DNA of 64,000 nucleotides. Origin: Gnetum montanum (lineage: Eukaryota; Streptophyta; Gnetopsida; Gnetales; Gnetaceae). Position 1 is the stretch's first letter, and every line of letters starts with the position of its first letter. The position numbers were made by a program, and so were the translations under genes. Shown piece after piece: positions 45,093 to 58,580 of this stretch. The DNA lies in the NCBI GenBank assembly GCA_015680685.1, contig MNCI01015575.1, positions 204,469 through 268,468 of the forward strand, in the 5' to 3' direction. Under the pieces are notes generated by a model. The model did not search any database. It was not told the DNA's origin and saw only the letters and a list, made by a program, of their open reading frames with translations.

Positions 45093-47700
45093 ATGAGTTC
45101 AACTATGGGGGCAAGGTCTCAAAATCTAAGTACTACCCCAATATCAAATCATGTGAGCACAATTGGAGGTATTACCCAACCAATGAGTACTTTGAATTTA
45201 CAAACTTCACCACCAATCTCTATTTCTATACCAAACCCAATAGTAACCCCAATAGTAACCTCTACTTACATGATGGAATCATCTTCACATTATACGCCTC
45301 CCCCATTTTCCTTAGGTTCAATTCCTCTCTACTTTGGTAGTTTGAGTTCCAATGTTCCAATTGGTTAGCCCTACTAGGGCCAACCCTTGGGAAGTTATTG
45401 AATCAAAGAACTTCCATTATACCTCAGGGACCATTAGTTTTTCCACAAGGAAGATATGTAGAGGTTAAAAATATCTATTTATTACGTATCTTTAAAGGAA
45501 CAAATGATGAGAATTCGATTACCCACATAAGAGAATTTGAAACAACATTAGCCATGTTAGCACCTCAGAGTGGGGATAGAACTAAGATGATTGCCTTGAA
45601 ATCAACCTTAAAGGACAAAGCTGATTTTTGGCTATAAACCTTAGAACACAAATTAGTTCATGGGATGAATTTAAGAATGCTTTTCTACAAAGATTTCTTT
45701 CTAATGATAGGTTGTATTAATTAAGGAAGTAATTAATGAGTTTTATGCAACATGAGGATGAAGACTATAAAAGTACCTTTGATAGACTTAAAGGATTATG
45801 CTTAAAAAATCCAAACCATGGATTCCTAGCCTGTCAATTAATTCAAATCTTTGTAGAAGGCTTATTACCTTATTGTAGGAAAAATGATGACTTTGCATGT
45901 GAAGGAAATATTTTAAATGTGACCCTGGAAGATGGTTGGAGAATCATATATTTGTTAGTTGATCAAAGTAAACGTTGGCCAAAACCCAATATTATGCAAG
46001 GCATAACTCAACAAATAGAATAGTTAAATAAAAAGTGGATGAGTTGACATGATTAATTAAAAAACAAGCTGATGAGTCACAAATTGGCTACGTCGATGAG
46101 GCCTTGTTGACTAGGGCCCATTGACTAGGCCCCATTGATGCATCATTTGATGCATTGATGTGGCCTTGTCAACACAGGGTTTGTTCTTGCCTATAAATAC
46201 GTGCCAACCCACCTTGTCTAGACATCATCTTATCATAGTTGTAAAAAAGCTCTTGTAGTTTTTACATTTTTTACATTTGAAAATTAGAATATTTTCCTGA
46301 GTGTCCATAGTAGGAGTCATTAAGTGTATGGATTTTCATTTGAGCATTGTTGTACTTGAGCATGACAATGTGTGTAGAAATAAAGATGAGCTTCTTGATA
46401 AACCTTGTGGCATTTTTGATAGCTTCAATGTTTTATTCATGCATTTAATGTTTTTAGTTATTTATTCAATGTTCTTTAATAATTAAACTAACTAAGGAAT
46501 TAAGCAAGATAAGATAAATATTGATTAAGTAAACACATAAGTACAACCACTTCAAGCATGCGTAATACATTTGGTAATCCCAGTAGTGCTTAATGCTTTT
46601 TAACCTAGCAATGTTATGTATGTTCAGGATGTGTACAAAAAGTGGGACCAAATACTTATGTTAGGAATAGTTGAACAATAGTTAGCCCATTAGATTAAAG
46701 TAAATATTAAATTACTTTATTCTCTATCCTATTTATTTCAAGCACCAAAACCATAAAATATAAAATGATAAAAATCATGTACCTCAATTACACTTAAACC
46801 AGATCCTTAAGCTTCATAAGTGTAGTTGGAAAGACAACGAAAATCCTTAACAAAAAGTTCACTTCCTAGAGAACAAGTGCACTAGAAACTATGGAGTCCA
46901 TAAAATTCGACCAAATCATGCTTAAACACTTTGTGATTTGTATGGTTGGGTGTAGGGTACCTTACCACTCATCACAAACTCATGGAATTCAAGGAGAGAT
47001 GTGCAACATTTATGGTAGTCCCTAATATGACCAAACAACCTACCCAGCCTTGTTCTATTATCAAGAGGAAATGCAAGAGTTAGTCAAGGATTTTCAACAA
47101 TTTAAGAGCCAAGCAACAATGAACTTTCCTCAATGACCATTTTTCCAACAATAATATCCTCAAAAATATCTTCAAAATAACTTTAGGCCAGTTAAGAATC
47201 CAATTAATAAACACTTGGATAAACTCATCCAAATCCTTACTTCATTCATAGAAGAAAGTAAACAATTCATAAGTGAGACTAGAAGGAGATTTTAAGACTT
47301 AACAAAAAATGAATTACCATCCTAACCTAAACCAAATCCTACATCTCAAAGAAACGGTAAAGAGAAATTACATTCCATCACTACAAGGAGTGGAAAAATA
47401 GTTGAACCTAAATCCCAAAAGAATGTGAGATTTCAGGAGGTAGGGACACAATAAGAAACTCAACCACAAATAGTAAATGAGGAAGATCAACCAACTATGG
47501 AAAAAGAAAAACCATTACTCTCTAGGCAACTAGTTTTACTTTCTTTTCCTAAATGATTACAAGAGGATTTTACAACTAAAGCCCATCTTGAAAAAATGTT
47601 TAGTGAATTTTATTTGCATATCCCTTTAGAACAAGTAGTAAAAGACATACCTCTTTACACCAAATACTTAAGAGAATTATGCACTAGGAGAAGAAAGGAA
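45093..47700 (+). pseudogene. gag (element E), split by a solo LTR
   Basis: Frames run from MSSTMGARSQ (45093, Ser/Thr/Pro-rich N-terminus) through LRIFKGTNDENSITHIREFE and FMQHEDEDYKSTFDRLKGLC, a gag core. The solo LTR 46070-46974 then interrupts it. Decayed Lys- and Gln-rich C-terminal text follows to about 47700. Frameshifts separate the first three frames. Confidence 0.75.
46070..46974 (+). mobile_element. Solo LTR of the TGATGA family, inserted in element E gag
   Basis: 905 bp, TGATGAGTCAC...CTCATCA, flanked by CAAGC (46065-46069) and CAAAC (46975-46979), a 5-bp TSD with one change. No primer site or coding sequence follows, so it is a recombination remnant. The U3 has GGCC/GTTGAC repeats (46085-46170) ahead of CCTATAAATACG near 46190. 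It resembles the LTR of element A throughout. Confidence 0.9.
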
Positions 47701-47725
47701 AAAAAAAAATCCTAAAGAGGTTTAT

Positions 47726-48253
47726 TTGGTTGATAATCTTTCTCAACTTATACAAAATCATGAGATTCCAAAATACCAAGATCCTAGAGTCCCTACCATC
47801 CCAATCAAAATAAATGGCCAAGTACTTAAAAATGCTCTATTGGATTTAGGAGCCAACATTAATATCATGCCACTTGAAATGGCTAGGTCACTTGATATAC
47901 AAGATATCAAAGGAGTAAACATGAAAAAATCATTGGTTGATGGTTCAAATGTAAAACCCATAGAAATAGTAGAGGACTTGATAATTGAGATAGAAAAAGG
48001 AAAATACCCAATTGACTTTGTTGTTTTGGAAGTAAAATATCTTGATTCTTTTCCTATTTTATTAGGTAGACCTTGGTTAGCAATAGTTGATGCAGAAACT
48101 AATTGTAGATTTGGACAACTTCAACTTTCCTTTGCCAATCTTACTCGTACATTAAATATATATGATAAGATAAAAAGAAGATCTTTTAAATGTAGACTTG
48201 AAGGAAGCAAGAATGCTCTACACTTTACCCACTTTAGCAGTGGCACAAGATAG
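47726..48253 (+). pseudogene. Aspartic protease (element E)
   Basis: A 175-codon open frame with PIKINGQVLKNALLDLGANI (DLG active site), then INIMPLEMA and FPILLGRPWLA, the flap and C-terminal hydrophobic motif of Athila-type proteases. The domain itself looks intact. The flanking gag and RT frames are broken, so no complete polyprotein can be made. Confidence 0.85.
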
Positions 48254-48531
48254 GGAAACCTTAGTGTTGAATAATTTTGAGGAAGAACCTTTAGATCCCT
48301 CAACTAAAGAACAACAAGATCTTCTTGATCATATAGTGAATTTGGGTTTAGGGAATGTTCGAAAAATACTTCAACTAACAAATAAAAATTCCTTGGATCT
48401 TAGAGAACTACCTAGTACACTTAAGTATGTTTTTTAGACCATAATAAACCATTAATAATAAATTCCCAACTTACTAATGAGCAAGAAAGAAAATTATTAG
48501 AATTTCTACGTACAAAATCTAAGGCATTTAC

Positions 48532-49260
48532 ATGGAGTTATGTGGACCTTCACCAAGAATCTCACCCAACATCTGTCAACATCATATCTATTTAGAGGAT
48601 AATGTAAAACTAGTAACAATTCCACCAAGACAAATTAACCCAGCTTTAAAACAAATTGTTAAGGATGAGATTTCAAAACTTTGGAAAGAAGGAATAATTT
48701 ATCCAATAGCTGATAGTGAATGGGTAAGCCCAATTACTATAGTACTAAACATGGATGGAAAATGGAGAGTTTATGTAGATTATAGTAGGTTGAATCAAAA
48801 TACAAAGAAAGACCATTTTCCATTACCATACATAGATCAAATTCTAGAAAAATTAGAAGGATATGAATATTGTTGTTCTTTAGATGGATTTAGTGGTTAC
48901 AAACAAGTAGCCATTTCCCTTGAAGACCAACATAAAACAACATTTACATGTTCTTATGGAACTTTTGCTTATAAATGTATGCCTTTTGGCCTTTGTAATG
49001 CACTAGCTACTTTCTAAATAGCCATGATCTCAATATTTTCTAATATGTTAGAAGATTATGTTGAAGTTTTTATAGATGATTTTTTAGTCTATGGGAATAC
49101 TTATGATGAAACTTTACAACATCTCAAACATTTCTTAGATAGATGTATTGATAAAAATATAAAGTTAAGTTGAAAAAAGAGTTAATTGATGATTATGAGT
49201 GACATAGTATTAAGACATGTTATTTCTAAAGATGGGATAAGGATGGATGATGAGAAAATA
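48532..49260 (+). pseudogene. Reverse transcriptase (element E)
   Basis: The frame 48532-49017 has IIYPIADSEWVSPI, DYSRLNQ, FPLPYIDQILEKLEGYEYCC and MPFGLCNALATF. A stop follows where Gln is expected, then VEVFIDDFLVYGN (49062-49100) with the two catalytic Asp residues. At least two stops prevent a full product. Confidence 0.88.
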
Positions 49261-49880
49261 AGAGTCATATCTACACTTCTAGCTCAAACTAATTTAAAGA
49301 CTCTTTGATATTTTCTAGGACATGCTGGGTATTATAGAAGGTTTATCAAAGACTTTTCAAAAATTGCTAAACCATTAGACATGCTCTTAGAAAAAGATGT
49401 TTCATTTGTTTGGACTAATGATTGTCAAAAAGCATTATTGGAATTAAAAAATGAGTAACCACAACCCCTATATTCAATGCACCTAATTGAGATTATCCAT
49501 TTGATATAATGTGTAACACTAGTGACACAGCAATAGGGGCATTTTTAGGACAATACATTGATCATAAACCACGAGTGATTTATTATGTGTCCAAAAGTTT
49601 AGACCAAGCCCAAGTAAAATATACAACTATAGAAAATGAATTATTAGCTATTGTATATGCTCTAGATAAATTTAAACATTATTTAATAGGATATAAAACT
49701 AGAGTATATATTGATCATTCAGCTATTAAATTCTTAGCTACCAAAAAAATAGAAAATTTAAGAATAATGAAATGGTGCTTATTACTCTAATAATTTGACC
49801 TAGATATTTTAAATAAAAGAGGAAGGGAAAATGTAGTAGTAGATAAATTTTCAAGGCTAGAAACTACTAATGATAATGAA
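49261..49880 (+). pseudogene. RT connection and RNase H (element E)
   Basis: FLGHAGYYRRFIKDFSKIAK (about 49312-49370) is the connection motif. The frame 49509-49790 holds TIENELLAIVYALDKFKHYL and YIDHSAIKFL of RNase H. The catalytic neighbourhood looks preserved apart from stops between the parts. Confidence 0.85.
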
Positions 49881-50059
49881 ACAAAAGGAGTCTTTCATGA
49901 TGAATTTCTTGATGAACAACTTGTTTCTACAAGAAAGGATTCTTGGTTTGCTGATATAGCCAACTATCTAACCACTCTGAAAACCCCTACCAATTGGACT
50001 AAGGAAGAAAAGAAATCTTTCTTATGCACCATATCTAGGTACATTAGGAGTATTCTATA

Positions 50060-51180
50060 TCTCTATCAAATCTATAAGGATAACATAGCAAGGAGATGTG
50101 TGGCTGAGAATGAACAACAAGAAATTCTACAAATGTGCCATGATGATTTAGGGGGTGGCCACTTTAATAGCAAATGTACCACTATCAATATCCTTCAAAG
50201 TGGATTTTATTGGCCCTCATTTTTTAAAGATGCACAGAAGTATGTGCAAGAATTTGATAAATGTCAATGAATGAGAGCCATAACAAAAATGCCCTTAAAA
50301 CCAATTTTAATAATAGAACTATTTGATGTGTGGGGAATAGACTTTTTAGAACCATTTCTACCATTTAATGGATGTCAATACATTTTGGTTTGTATCGACT
50401 ATGTCACCAAATAAGTAGAAGCAAAAGCCACCCCAATAAATGATGTTAAGGTTGTTGTAGCATTCCTTAGAGAAAATATTTTAACACGTTCTAGAACTCC
50501 ACGGGTGATCATTAGTGATCAAGGAACCCATTTTGTCAATAAATTCATGGAAACATTCCTTAAGTCTTGTGGTATCCAACATAAAATAGCTATTGCATAT
50601 CAGCCTCAAACAAATGGCTAAGTAGAGAATGCTAACAGAATTATCTTAAATATATTACAAAAATTGTATGTACTAAAGGAAAGGATTGGTCTAAAAAATT
50701 GCAAGATGCACTTTGGGCTTATTGGATCACCTATAAACCAAGTTTAGGATATTCATGTTATCAATTAGTTTTTGGTAAGTTATGTTTATTACTTGTTAAA
50801 CTTAAATATCAATCTTTATGGTAAGCCCAACAACTCAACTTTGATGAAGACATGAACTAGGTCACTTGAATCAACCAACTTCATGAACTTGACAAAATGT
50901 GGCTATAGGCTCTTGACAAACAAAAAATTGTAAAGAAACAAATGAAGACATTACATGATAAGAATATCTTTAAAAAATACTTTTTTGTAGGTGATAAATT
51001 TCTTCTCTATAATATGAGATTACATAAATTTCTAGTAAAGTTAACAACTAGGTGGGAAGGCTCTTATTTAGTTACCCAACCCCATGATAATGGAAGCATT
51101 CTCATATTACCTATTGATGATTCCTAAACTACATTCTTAGTCAATGGACAAAAGCTTAAGTTATATCATCAACATCACAT
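50060..51180 (+). pseudogene. Integrase (element E)
   Basis: The H2C2 region is at about 50130-50270. In the core, CIDYVTK, IISDQGTHF and VENANR retain all three acidic residues, broken by stops replacing expected Trp (near 50415) and Gln (near 50622). The C-terminal segment (50942-51127) has LLYNMRLHKF and RWEGSYLVTQP. No chromodomain follows. Confidence 0.85.
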
Positions 51181-53050
51181 TGAGGAACTTGGAGAAGATG
51201 AACTTATAGAGCTAAGTGATCTAACTTATCCCATAACTAATGAATTACATAACAACAATCCATTAGAAGTCTTAACTTTTAAAAATAACCTTCAACAAGA
51301 CTCTTATTTCATAGAATAAACTATAAAGTAGTATTTATAGTCTACAACTTTTACCTTGAAAAATGTAAAGGGCAATACAAAATTCTATTGTTAACAGGGA
51401 CTATAAAGAATTTGGTAGCATCATGTCTAGAATGCAAGGGAGAAGGACAACTCCTTCTATCTTAAGATAAGTAGGTTTAAACCCAAAATCCAACTAAGGA
51501 TGTGCCTTAGATTAATAAGTATCCTACACATAATAAACTTTATTATTTTTTAACAATATTCTTTAAGTATAAGTTTCATATTTTAAGTTGGCTAAATAGC
51601 TTAGTTTAGGGTAATACTTATTAGTGTTTGGTTTCTATTAAATACCTGATTGGATGAGTCACTAAGGTGGAAAAAGGTGTGTTATATTGGACCTAGTTTT
51701 TCTGGTAGTAAAAGGCATCTATTGATATTAAGCCATGTGAGCAATCCTTACAAAATGAAATTGGCTCCCACAAGAACCTCATTGTTGAATTTTTTGTGAA
51801 AAAAGAAAAAGAAAAGAAAAACAGAGAAAAGAAAAGAAAAAGAGTAAGAAAAAAATTGAAAAAAAAGGAAAATGATCCCACAAAAACCTTCAATCATGAG
51901 TTGAGCCCCACTTCTTCAAGAACCTTATAGTTGGGATGATGCTCCAAGCTCACAATTTTAAGCATCCTATAAGAACCCCATTCTATAAGCAGAGTGTTTA
52001 AGGAATAGGAAATAATTACCAATCAAATTAAGATGCCACTACCTTAGAACTAGGGTATAACACTAGTAGCAAAGGAGTGACTCCTCCATAGTTGGTATCT
52101 TAATGGGCATCTTTACTTTTAATCCTTCCTCTTTGTTATTTAGTTATTTTGCTATTGTTTCTTTGTACTTAGATTATTGTTCTTTTTGATTTTTTTTTTA
52201 CCTAGTTTTTACCATTTATTGTTCCTCTTTTTCATTTGTGTTGTGTTATCTTTCTATTTTCTCTTACATGGTCATTTCTCTAACTAGTGGTACTTTTGTG
52301 CATGGGTTTTCTTTGTGTTTTCCATCATGTCTTCTATAGGCATTAGTCATCGAGATCCCTACTATGGTAGCCAATGATGGATACTAATACTCATTCACCC
52401 ATTTCCTTTGGTTTCCTCTTAGTCTAGATATATAAAACCTAGGGCAAATTTTACTTTTGGTATATCCTTTGATCATATCTCTTTTTAATAATTTATATTT
52501 GCTAATTAACCTAGGTATGTTACATACTTTAGCTTAATTAGGAGGAGGGGATAACCAATGAATAAAGGATGTGATAGCAATGTATAACCAACTTAGAAGT
52601 TGAGCCAAGATCAAGTTAGGAAATGAGTTAGAAATAAATAATGCATCTTGTATCCTTGAATCATAGGAAAGGTTTAAACCTTGAGTTTATAAGACATTCT
52701 TACACCTAACAAAGCAGACCTTGTGAGGCAAGGTCAAGTCCAATTAATCCAGGTAGAACCTTCCTAATTGAGTTATATGTGAACTCATATCTAGGAATAA
52801 AAAATTACTATCAAAAGAGGAATAGGTATAATTGGTAAATAAATCTTTGGACATTTAGGTAATAGACAAATTTATTTTTGTTTTAATCTTTTTCTTGTTA
52901 AATGTCTACATGTTTTCAATATGTTAGATTTTGAATGCCTAAAAATAATATCTTGGAATAATTCTATTTTCTTATATATCTATTAATGTTTTATTTTATT
53001 TTATTTTCACCTTTATGACTAGGCACTGGCCAAAGGCTAGTCGGGGGCTA
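51181..53050 (+). other. Post-pol region and polypurine tract of element E
   Basis: 1.9 kb without a convincing gene. It includes a purine-only stretch (51795-51870, AAAGAAAAAG-type) and ends with TCGGGGGCTA, the polypurine tract. No envelope-like frame could be recognised. Confidence 0.65.
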
Positions 53051-54297
53051 TGTTAAACCCCAGAATTGGTAGTTTTAAAATCTTAATTACATGTGGTTAA
53101 TTATTTAATTAGTGTTTAATTAATTTTTATTTTAGTTATTTTAATTTTTTTAGTTTATTATAGTGATGAGTATTAGTTTATTATTATTAGATTATTATTA
53201 GCTTATTATTTTTTATGTACTAAAGACTCAAACCAGAGGCGCAGGTTTTGTTGTGGGTAGCCATGTGGTGGTAATTGAAGAATCCAATTTCTTGATCTAT
53301 ACTAGTGTTATCTTTTTGAATTTTGGTTTTGTTTTTGCAGTAGTAATAGGAATGCACGTTGAGGCTTTATGGTGGTAATGGAGCTACAATTTGGATGTTG
53401 GCGTTGCAATGTGGATGTGCCGCTCCATCAACCACATTCTTTGACTATGCAACTATAGTTGTTTCTTGCATGTTACCTTGATGGAGATTACCATTTTTAT
53501 ACAGTGGACATTACATGGATAATGAGGCATGGTTCCTATACAGTTGTAGGTTCTTGCAATTGTTACTTATGCATAGGTGTTATGAGCTGCACGTTTCTTT
53601 ACCATGTGATAGTGGTGGATGTTATAGTGAACATTACCTACACAAGTGGTGGCAGTGGATGTTACGGTGGATGTTACATGTGGGTAGTAATTTCCATGGC
53701 CATTATGCATGGGTGCTGGCCCCTCATGTGCCAAACTGATCCTTATAAATTCCCTAGCTAGATACAATAGAGAGGAGGGGGCAGGGGGTGAGGAATAGAA
53801 AAAAGGATATGAAGAAACAAAGAGAGGAAACTATTGAGAGAACCACACCAAATTAGAATTTTTATTAGTGCACAAAATTATGAAGGAAGAGTGTTGATTC
53901 TTTGTGGCAATTAATAGCCAATACTGTTTTAAGATTGTAAAGTTGTTGCACTATGAAGACAATAGAGTAGGGTCACAAATTAGGTGAAGTTTCCTTTGTA
54001 ATCTTCCTTATTTCTCATAAATTTATTTAATTAATTGTATTCATATTTGAACTTAATGTTAGAAGTTAAGGTAAATATTTTTGATTTTACTTATGGGTGA
54101 TAGCTATAAGTGTTGTGTTCTCAATTGAATCTAGATCTAATCATTGGTTGTATGTCTTGATGATCTTTTGACTTTAAATCATTCATCCATGGGATATGAC
54201 TCATAGGTCAGTCACAAATGAGGTGAAAATTTCTACAATGAAAGAAATTAAGATAAAGATTACAGGTATCTAGCACCAAATTTTTCCTAACTCATTA
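53051..54297 (+). repeat. 3' LTR of element E
   Basis: 1247 bp, TGTTAAACCCC...CTCATTA, partner of 43266-44520 with numerous substitutions and several indels, so the insertion is not recent. It is followed directly by the GGATT duplication. Confidence 0.92.
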
Positions 54298-54302
54298 GGA
54301 TT

Positions 54303-55260
54303 TATGCCCAAGGTTGGTTATCCAAATTAAAAGCCCATCATATACAGAGGCTAATTGAGCAGATGGCAAAAGAAGAAGGAGAGTTATGTAAATAAGAGAA
54401 TGTATAGGAATATAGCTGGGATCAAATTCTTTAGAAGAAGGAGGTCTATATGTATGATAAGGAAAAATAGGAAGCTCTCAATGAGTTGATTTTACAACAA
54501 ACCTTGCTAATACAAGAGGCTATCATTGAGATCGAAGCAAGGCTAGATAACATGTGAGAGTTGATGAATGAAAAAGTTACAACCTACTTGGAAACTATAA
54601 GGGAGAAGGTAGTGTAGAAAGAATCAAGTGATCAACACAAGTAGAGGAAAAAAACTAATGAAATAGGTAGCAACACTTTGCTAAAAAGAAAAAAACAACT
54701 ATAGTAGAAGAAGTTTCTGACTCAAATACAAAAGATGATGATGGATGTGACATCTACCAATACAACCATCCAAATGGCTATTGCCTAGTTATGTTACATC
54801 TAAATGAGTTTAGAGCTCTTACTTTGAATTCCAAGTTCATACAAAAGCAAATGGCTAGGAAATTATAGACAGTCCTACACCAACAGTACTATTCTGGTGG
54901 GACTTCTTATCAACCTTAAAACTACTATCAACCATAGTGGCAAAACCCACAGTTGTGGAGAATGCCATCATAAAGCTAGCAATATCCTTATTGTCAACTG
55001 AACCCATATGACTACTATGTTCAACAACCTACTTTTCCGAATGATTCTACTTTACCTTGAATCACTACTATCACTCTCCCGAATATAATCAACCCATAGC
55101 ATCTCCTGTGGAATCACCATCTCAAACCTCTTATCCTCTAGAAATCCTCAATATTCTCATACTTCCCTCCACCATATGTCATCACTAATAACATAGGAAG
55201 GATTGGCACCACAACATCAATGAAAGAATGTCACTTGTATAGCAAACATACACGTAAATG
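54303..55260 (+). pseudogene. gag of element C, third segment
   Basis: Resumes as IYAQGWLSKLKAHHIQRLIE, matching D at 35110-35180. It passes through a mutated zinc knuckle (CDIYQYNHPNGYC, with Tyr for the second Cys) near 54740-54785. Stops are frequent. Confidence 0.8.
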
Positions 55261-55264
55261 ATAG

Positions 55265-55850
55265 CTCTAGTAGACCTTAACTATAGTCTCAAAAAAATCT
55301 TGTGTTTAGGATGGTTTCCACACTTGAGCACAAAACTCATAGACCTACTAGCTCATCAAAACTAGCACAAGGCCAGCTAGGTGTAACACCCTTCCTCACC
55401 AAAACAATGTCTTCCAATGCTACACAAGAGCCAACATGCATTACCACTTCAATGCAAAACATAAGAAATAAACCTATCACTATGGAGAGACAAGCAATTC
55501 GATGCATCACTAATAATGATAAAGGATGTAGTTGTGGCCAAAAGTTCAAAATATTAACATAATCCCTATCCCAATCCACAATAGATGTGAAAAACAAGTG
55601 TGTGGACAAATGGAAGAATGGGCCACTAAACCAAAAAATCCCCAATGACCAAAAACTGAGAATCTAAAATTGTCTAAAACATGCATGAAAACATCTTAAC
55701 CACTTATTAATTTTTATTCTAAGAAAATGACCCCAACTAAGAATTTAAAAATGGAAATAATAAATCACAATCATACATTAATAGAAAGAGGAACTAAGGA
55801 CTTAGATGATCAAAATTCAATTCACTGAGGATGGTAAGTGAGAAACCTTA
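55265..55850 (+). pseudogene. Protease remnant of element C and pol deletion junction
   Basis: A frame to 55562 ends RCITNNDKGCSCGQKF, the counterpart of AYNDKRCNCVQKLW at the end of the D protease. The next recognisable family text (about 55850-55920, before CTTAGTCATGGGG-like sequence) matches the very end of pol in D near 39890. RT, RNase H and integrase are therefore missing. Confidence 0.7.
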
Positions 55851-58580
55851 AGTGATCTAGGGGAACTAGGATCCATTTTTCCAATACTCATCCATGAGTT
55901 TAGTCATGGGGGAGACATCAATCATGATCATGGAATTAATAAGCATTTTCTAACTTTTTTCCTTTATAGTTTCTTTTTGATTTCTAATTTTTTGTTATGC
56001 CTTTTCACATTTCTTACCAATTTCCACATTCTTTAATATCTTTTCATTTTTTATACTTTTCCATTTCTTAAACCATTTGCAATTCTTTAATATTTTCTGC
56101 TTCTTTTTAATTTTTCATTATTAATATCTTTTACAATTTTTTATACTTTTTTTACATATTACTTGTACATATTTCTATCAATTTTGAATAAAATACATTG
56201 AATAAGCAAGATGTAGTTCCAATAAGGTGAAGATTTATGTATGTTATCGAATCATAAGGGATTGATTATTTGTATAGTAAGACCACACCACCTATCCATC
56301 CATTTAATAATAAGAGGTTCTTACCATGGCCATAATGATATTCTTTCCATCATAAAACTAAGAATAAATTTGCGATCATTATGCTTGGAAAAAAGGATGA
56401 AGAACCAAGTGGAAATGCAAATGATGTGATATCAAGGGGATTTGTGGAATTTCTTGGATTACTACTATGAGTTCTATCATGTTTTTCGGATTGTATTATA
56501 TCCTTATAGTTCTAATAAAAAATGGAAGTACAAGTAAAATAAGTGCTACCTTATCATGTCACTAGAAAGACATGTTAATGATGCCTAAAGGTAGCCCTTT
56601 GGTAAGGTTGACATAGATAAAAATAAAAGAGCACAAAATAAATTTTTGGGGGTACCACTCAAAAGACATGTTACCCATGCTTGAAGGTAGGTGTCTTCTT
56701 AGAAATCTAAAAAATAAAATAAGTGTAATAAATAAACTCCTCCCTTGGACAATACGCCAAGTGGTAATACTCCTTGCAACAATGGTAGTCTTACAGTTGT
56801 AAGTATTAGAGATGAAACAATGCAATGTCATTAGAAAGTGGTTTGGACTTTGTTTGAATCTTGGAAAGAAGGGCTAATGATTACCTTAACCATCAATAAC
56901 ACACAAGAATTAATTATGCCTATGGAAAGATACCTCATGTACGATTTCAGCAATCCTTTCTATAGTCCATCTCATCTCATTGTATGAATAATTATAACCT
57001 ATGGTTTTGTGTAAAGTAGTGTAATTTTCCCCACCTAGTGATACTAACATGTGATTTTGCTAGATAGCTATGCATTACATTCAACTCCTTGAGTGCCTAA
57101 AGACATTTTGAGGCATGGTTATACAAGGTCACTAAGGGTTGGAGCCTACTTTGGGGAGGATCCACTTATATAACTCTTTTATTTCATACTTTTCAAGCAA
57201 TTCCACATCATCTTGTGTCTTCCAAAACATCTAATATACTTTCCATATCATCTAATAATCTATCCATACATCAGAAATTCATTATCAATTTCTTATCCAT
57301 ACATAAACTTTCGTTGCTTGAGATTCCTTATTCATGAACCTTGAATGCTAACTTGTTGAAAACCAAGCATCACTCATGGCCCATGATCATCTAGAAAAGC
57401 TTTATGTCTTTCAAACATTTCATTTGACTCATTTTTTCCAAGAAAAGTCAATGCAAAATTTGAATTTTTTAACAATGATGTTGTATCTATGATGTTGTGC
57501 ATATAAAAATAGTATATATATGCATAGGAGTTAGTGAAATTTTTCATTTATTTCATTTGTACCAAGAGAAGTTTTTGTAGTTTTTTCCCTAGCCCTCTTG
57601 CACACTAGCTTCCAAAGGCCATAACTTCCACCTCATAGCTTTGATTTCCAAAATTCTTCAATCCTATTGATCCCAAAGCACTCATCATAGTCATGGGAGA
57701 GGGGAGGGGGATGCATTGTGCATTATAAGCAAACGAAAATTTGAAAATTTGAGCCACAAATTCCTAATGCTTAGAAGATATTATAAAGAGTAAGTACACA
57801 GAGATAATAAGAACCTTAAAGTTAATCAATCAAACTAAGGCTAGGAAGATTCAAATAATACTCTTAATAGACCCTATCAACTATTTTAGGCCATAATAAG
57901 CAAGGAAAATGATAGAAGACCATAAGTAACTAAAAGATATAACACCTAATGGGTTCTTTTTTCTTCAAATTTTTCTAACTTTGCAATCATAATAAGATAA
58001 GAACTTGATCTAACCAAGGGTATGAGCAAGGTAGAAAAGTGCTAAGCATTGATAAAAGAATGCCAATAATTTCTCATCCTTTTTGATTGTAGATGGTCCT
58101 AAAGGAACCACTAGAAGGAGGACCTTCTTAACACGAAAGCTATAAAGATGCAACTCCAAGCATCTCCTTTATGGCCTACACTAACCAATAGTGGAAAATG
58201 GTACTTAGGAGAAATGTACCAATTTTGGCAAAATAAACAAGCTGATGCAATAGTTAAAACTAAGGGAGTCTCTATGCCATACTCAATAGAGAGGACATAT
58301 GGAAAAAGAAGACAAGGATAGATGAGAAGCAACTTTCCAAATGTCTAATGACAAAGGAAAGAAGCTAATGGAAGAGCTACCACTACTCGAAATATGAAGT
58401 ACATCAAGCCACTTCAATTTTATTTTATCTTTTGTTTTTTCATGTAACTATGTCATTTTCATACACACCATTGTGGCACTTAGAGTCAGTTAATAATCCC
58501 ATACCTTCCCAATATTTTGTAAGGAACTTGTTCCTCCTTTTGTTCACTCAAGTCTGAGTTTTTATTTAGTCATGAGGGTA
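55851..58580 (+). other. Post-pol region and polypurine tract of element C
   Basis: 2.7 kb, T-rich at first, without coding signal. The text AGACATGTTA...GCCTAAAGGTAG occurs twice (about 56568 and 56662), a partial tandem duplication; A has it once. It ends in CATGAGGGTA before the 3' LTR. Confidence 0.65.

Larger units (their letters stand above)
43266..54297 (+). mobile_element. Element E: near full-length Ty3/gypsy (Athila-type), inserted in C
   Basis: 11.0 kb including an inserted solo LTR. LTRs are 43266-44520 and 53051-54297; the target duplication GGATT (43261-43265, 54298-54302) is perfect. Inside are a tRNA-Asp primer site, gag, protease, RT, RNase H, integrase, a 1.9-kb post-pol region and the polypurine tract TCGGGGGCTA. 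Its LTRs do not resemble the TGATGA family, so this is a different lineage. Coding frames are longer and catalytic residues better kept than in A-D, but stops are still present. Confidence 0.93.

Noticed and set aside
51181-53050. Envelope-like ORF after pol in element E
   Set aside because: No open frame longer than about 66 codons and no signal peptide or membrane pattern that could not be explained by T-rich sequence.
43266-54297. Integrated pararetrovirus rather than retrotransposon
   Set aside because: Element E has paired LTRs, a 5-bp TSD, primer site, polypurine tract and an integrase, and no movement or coat protein signal.
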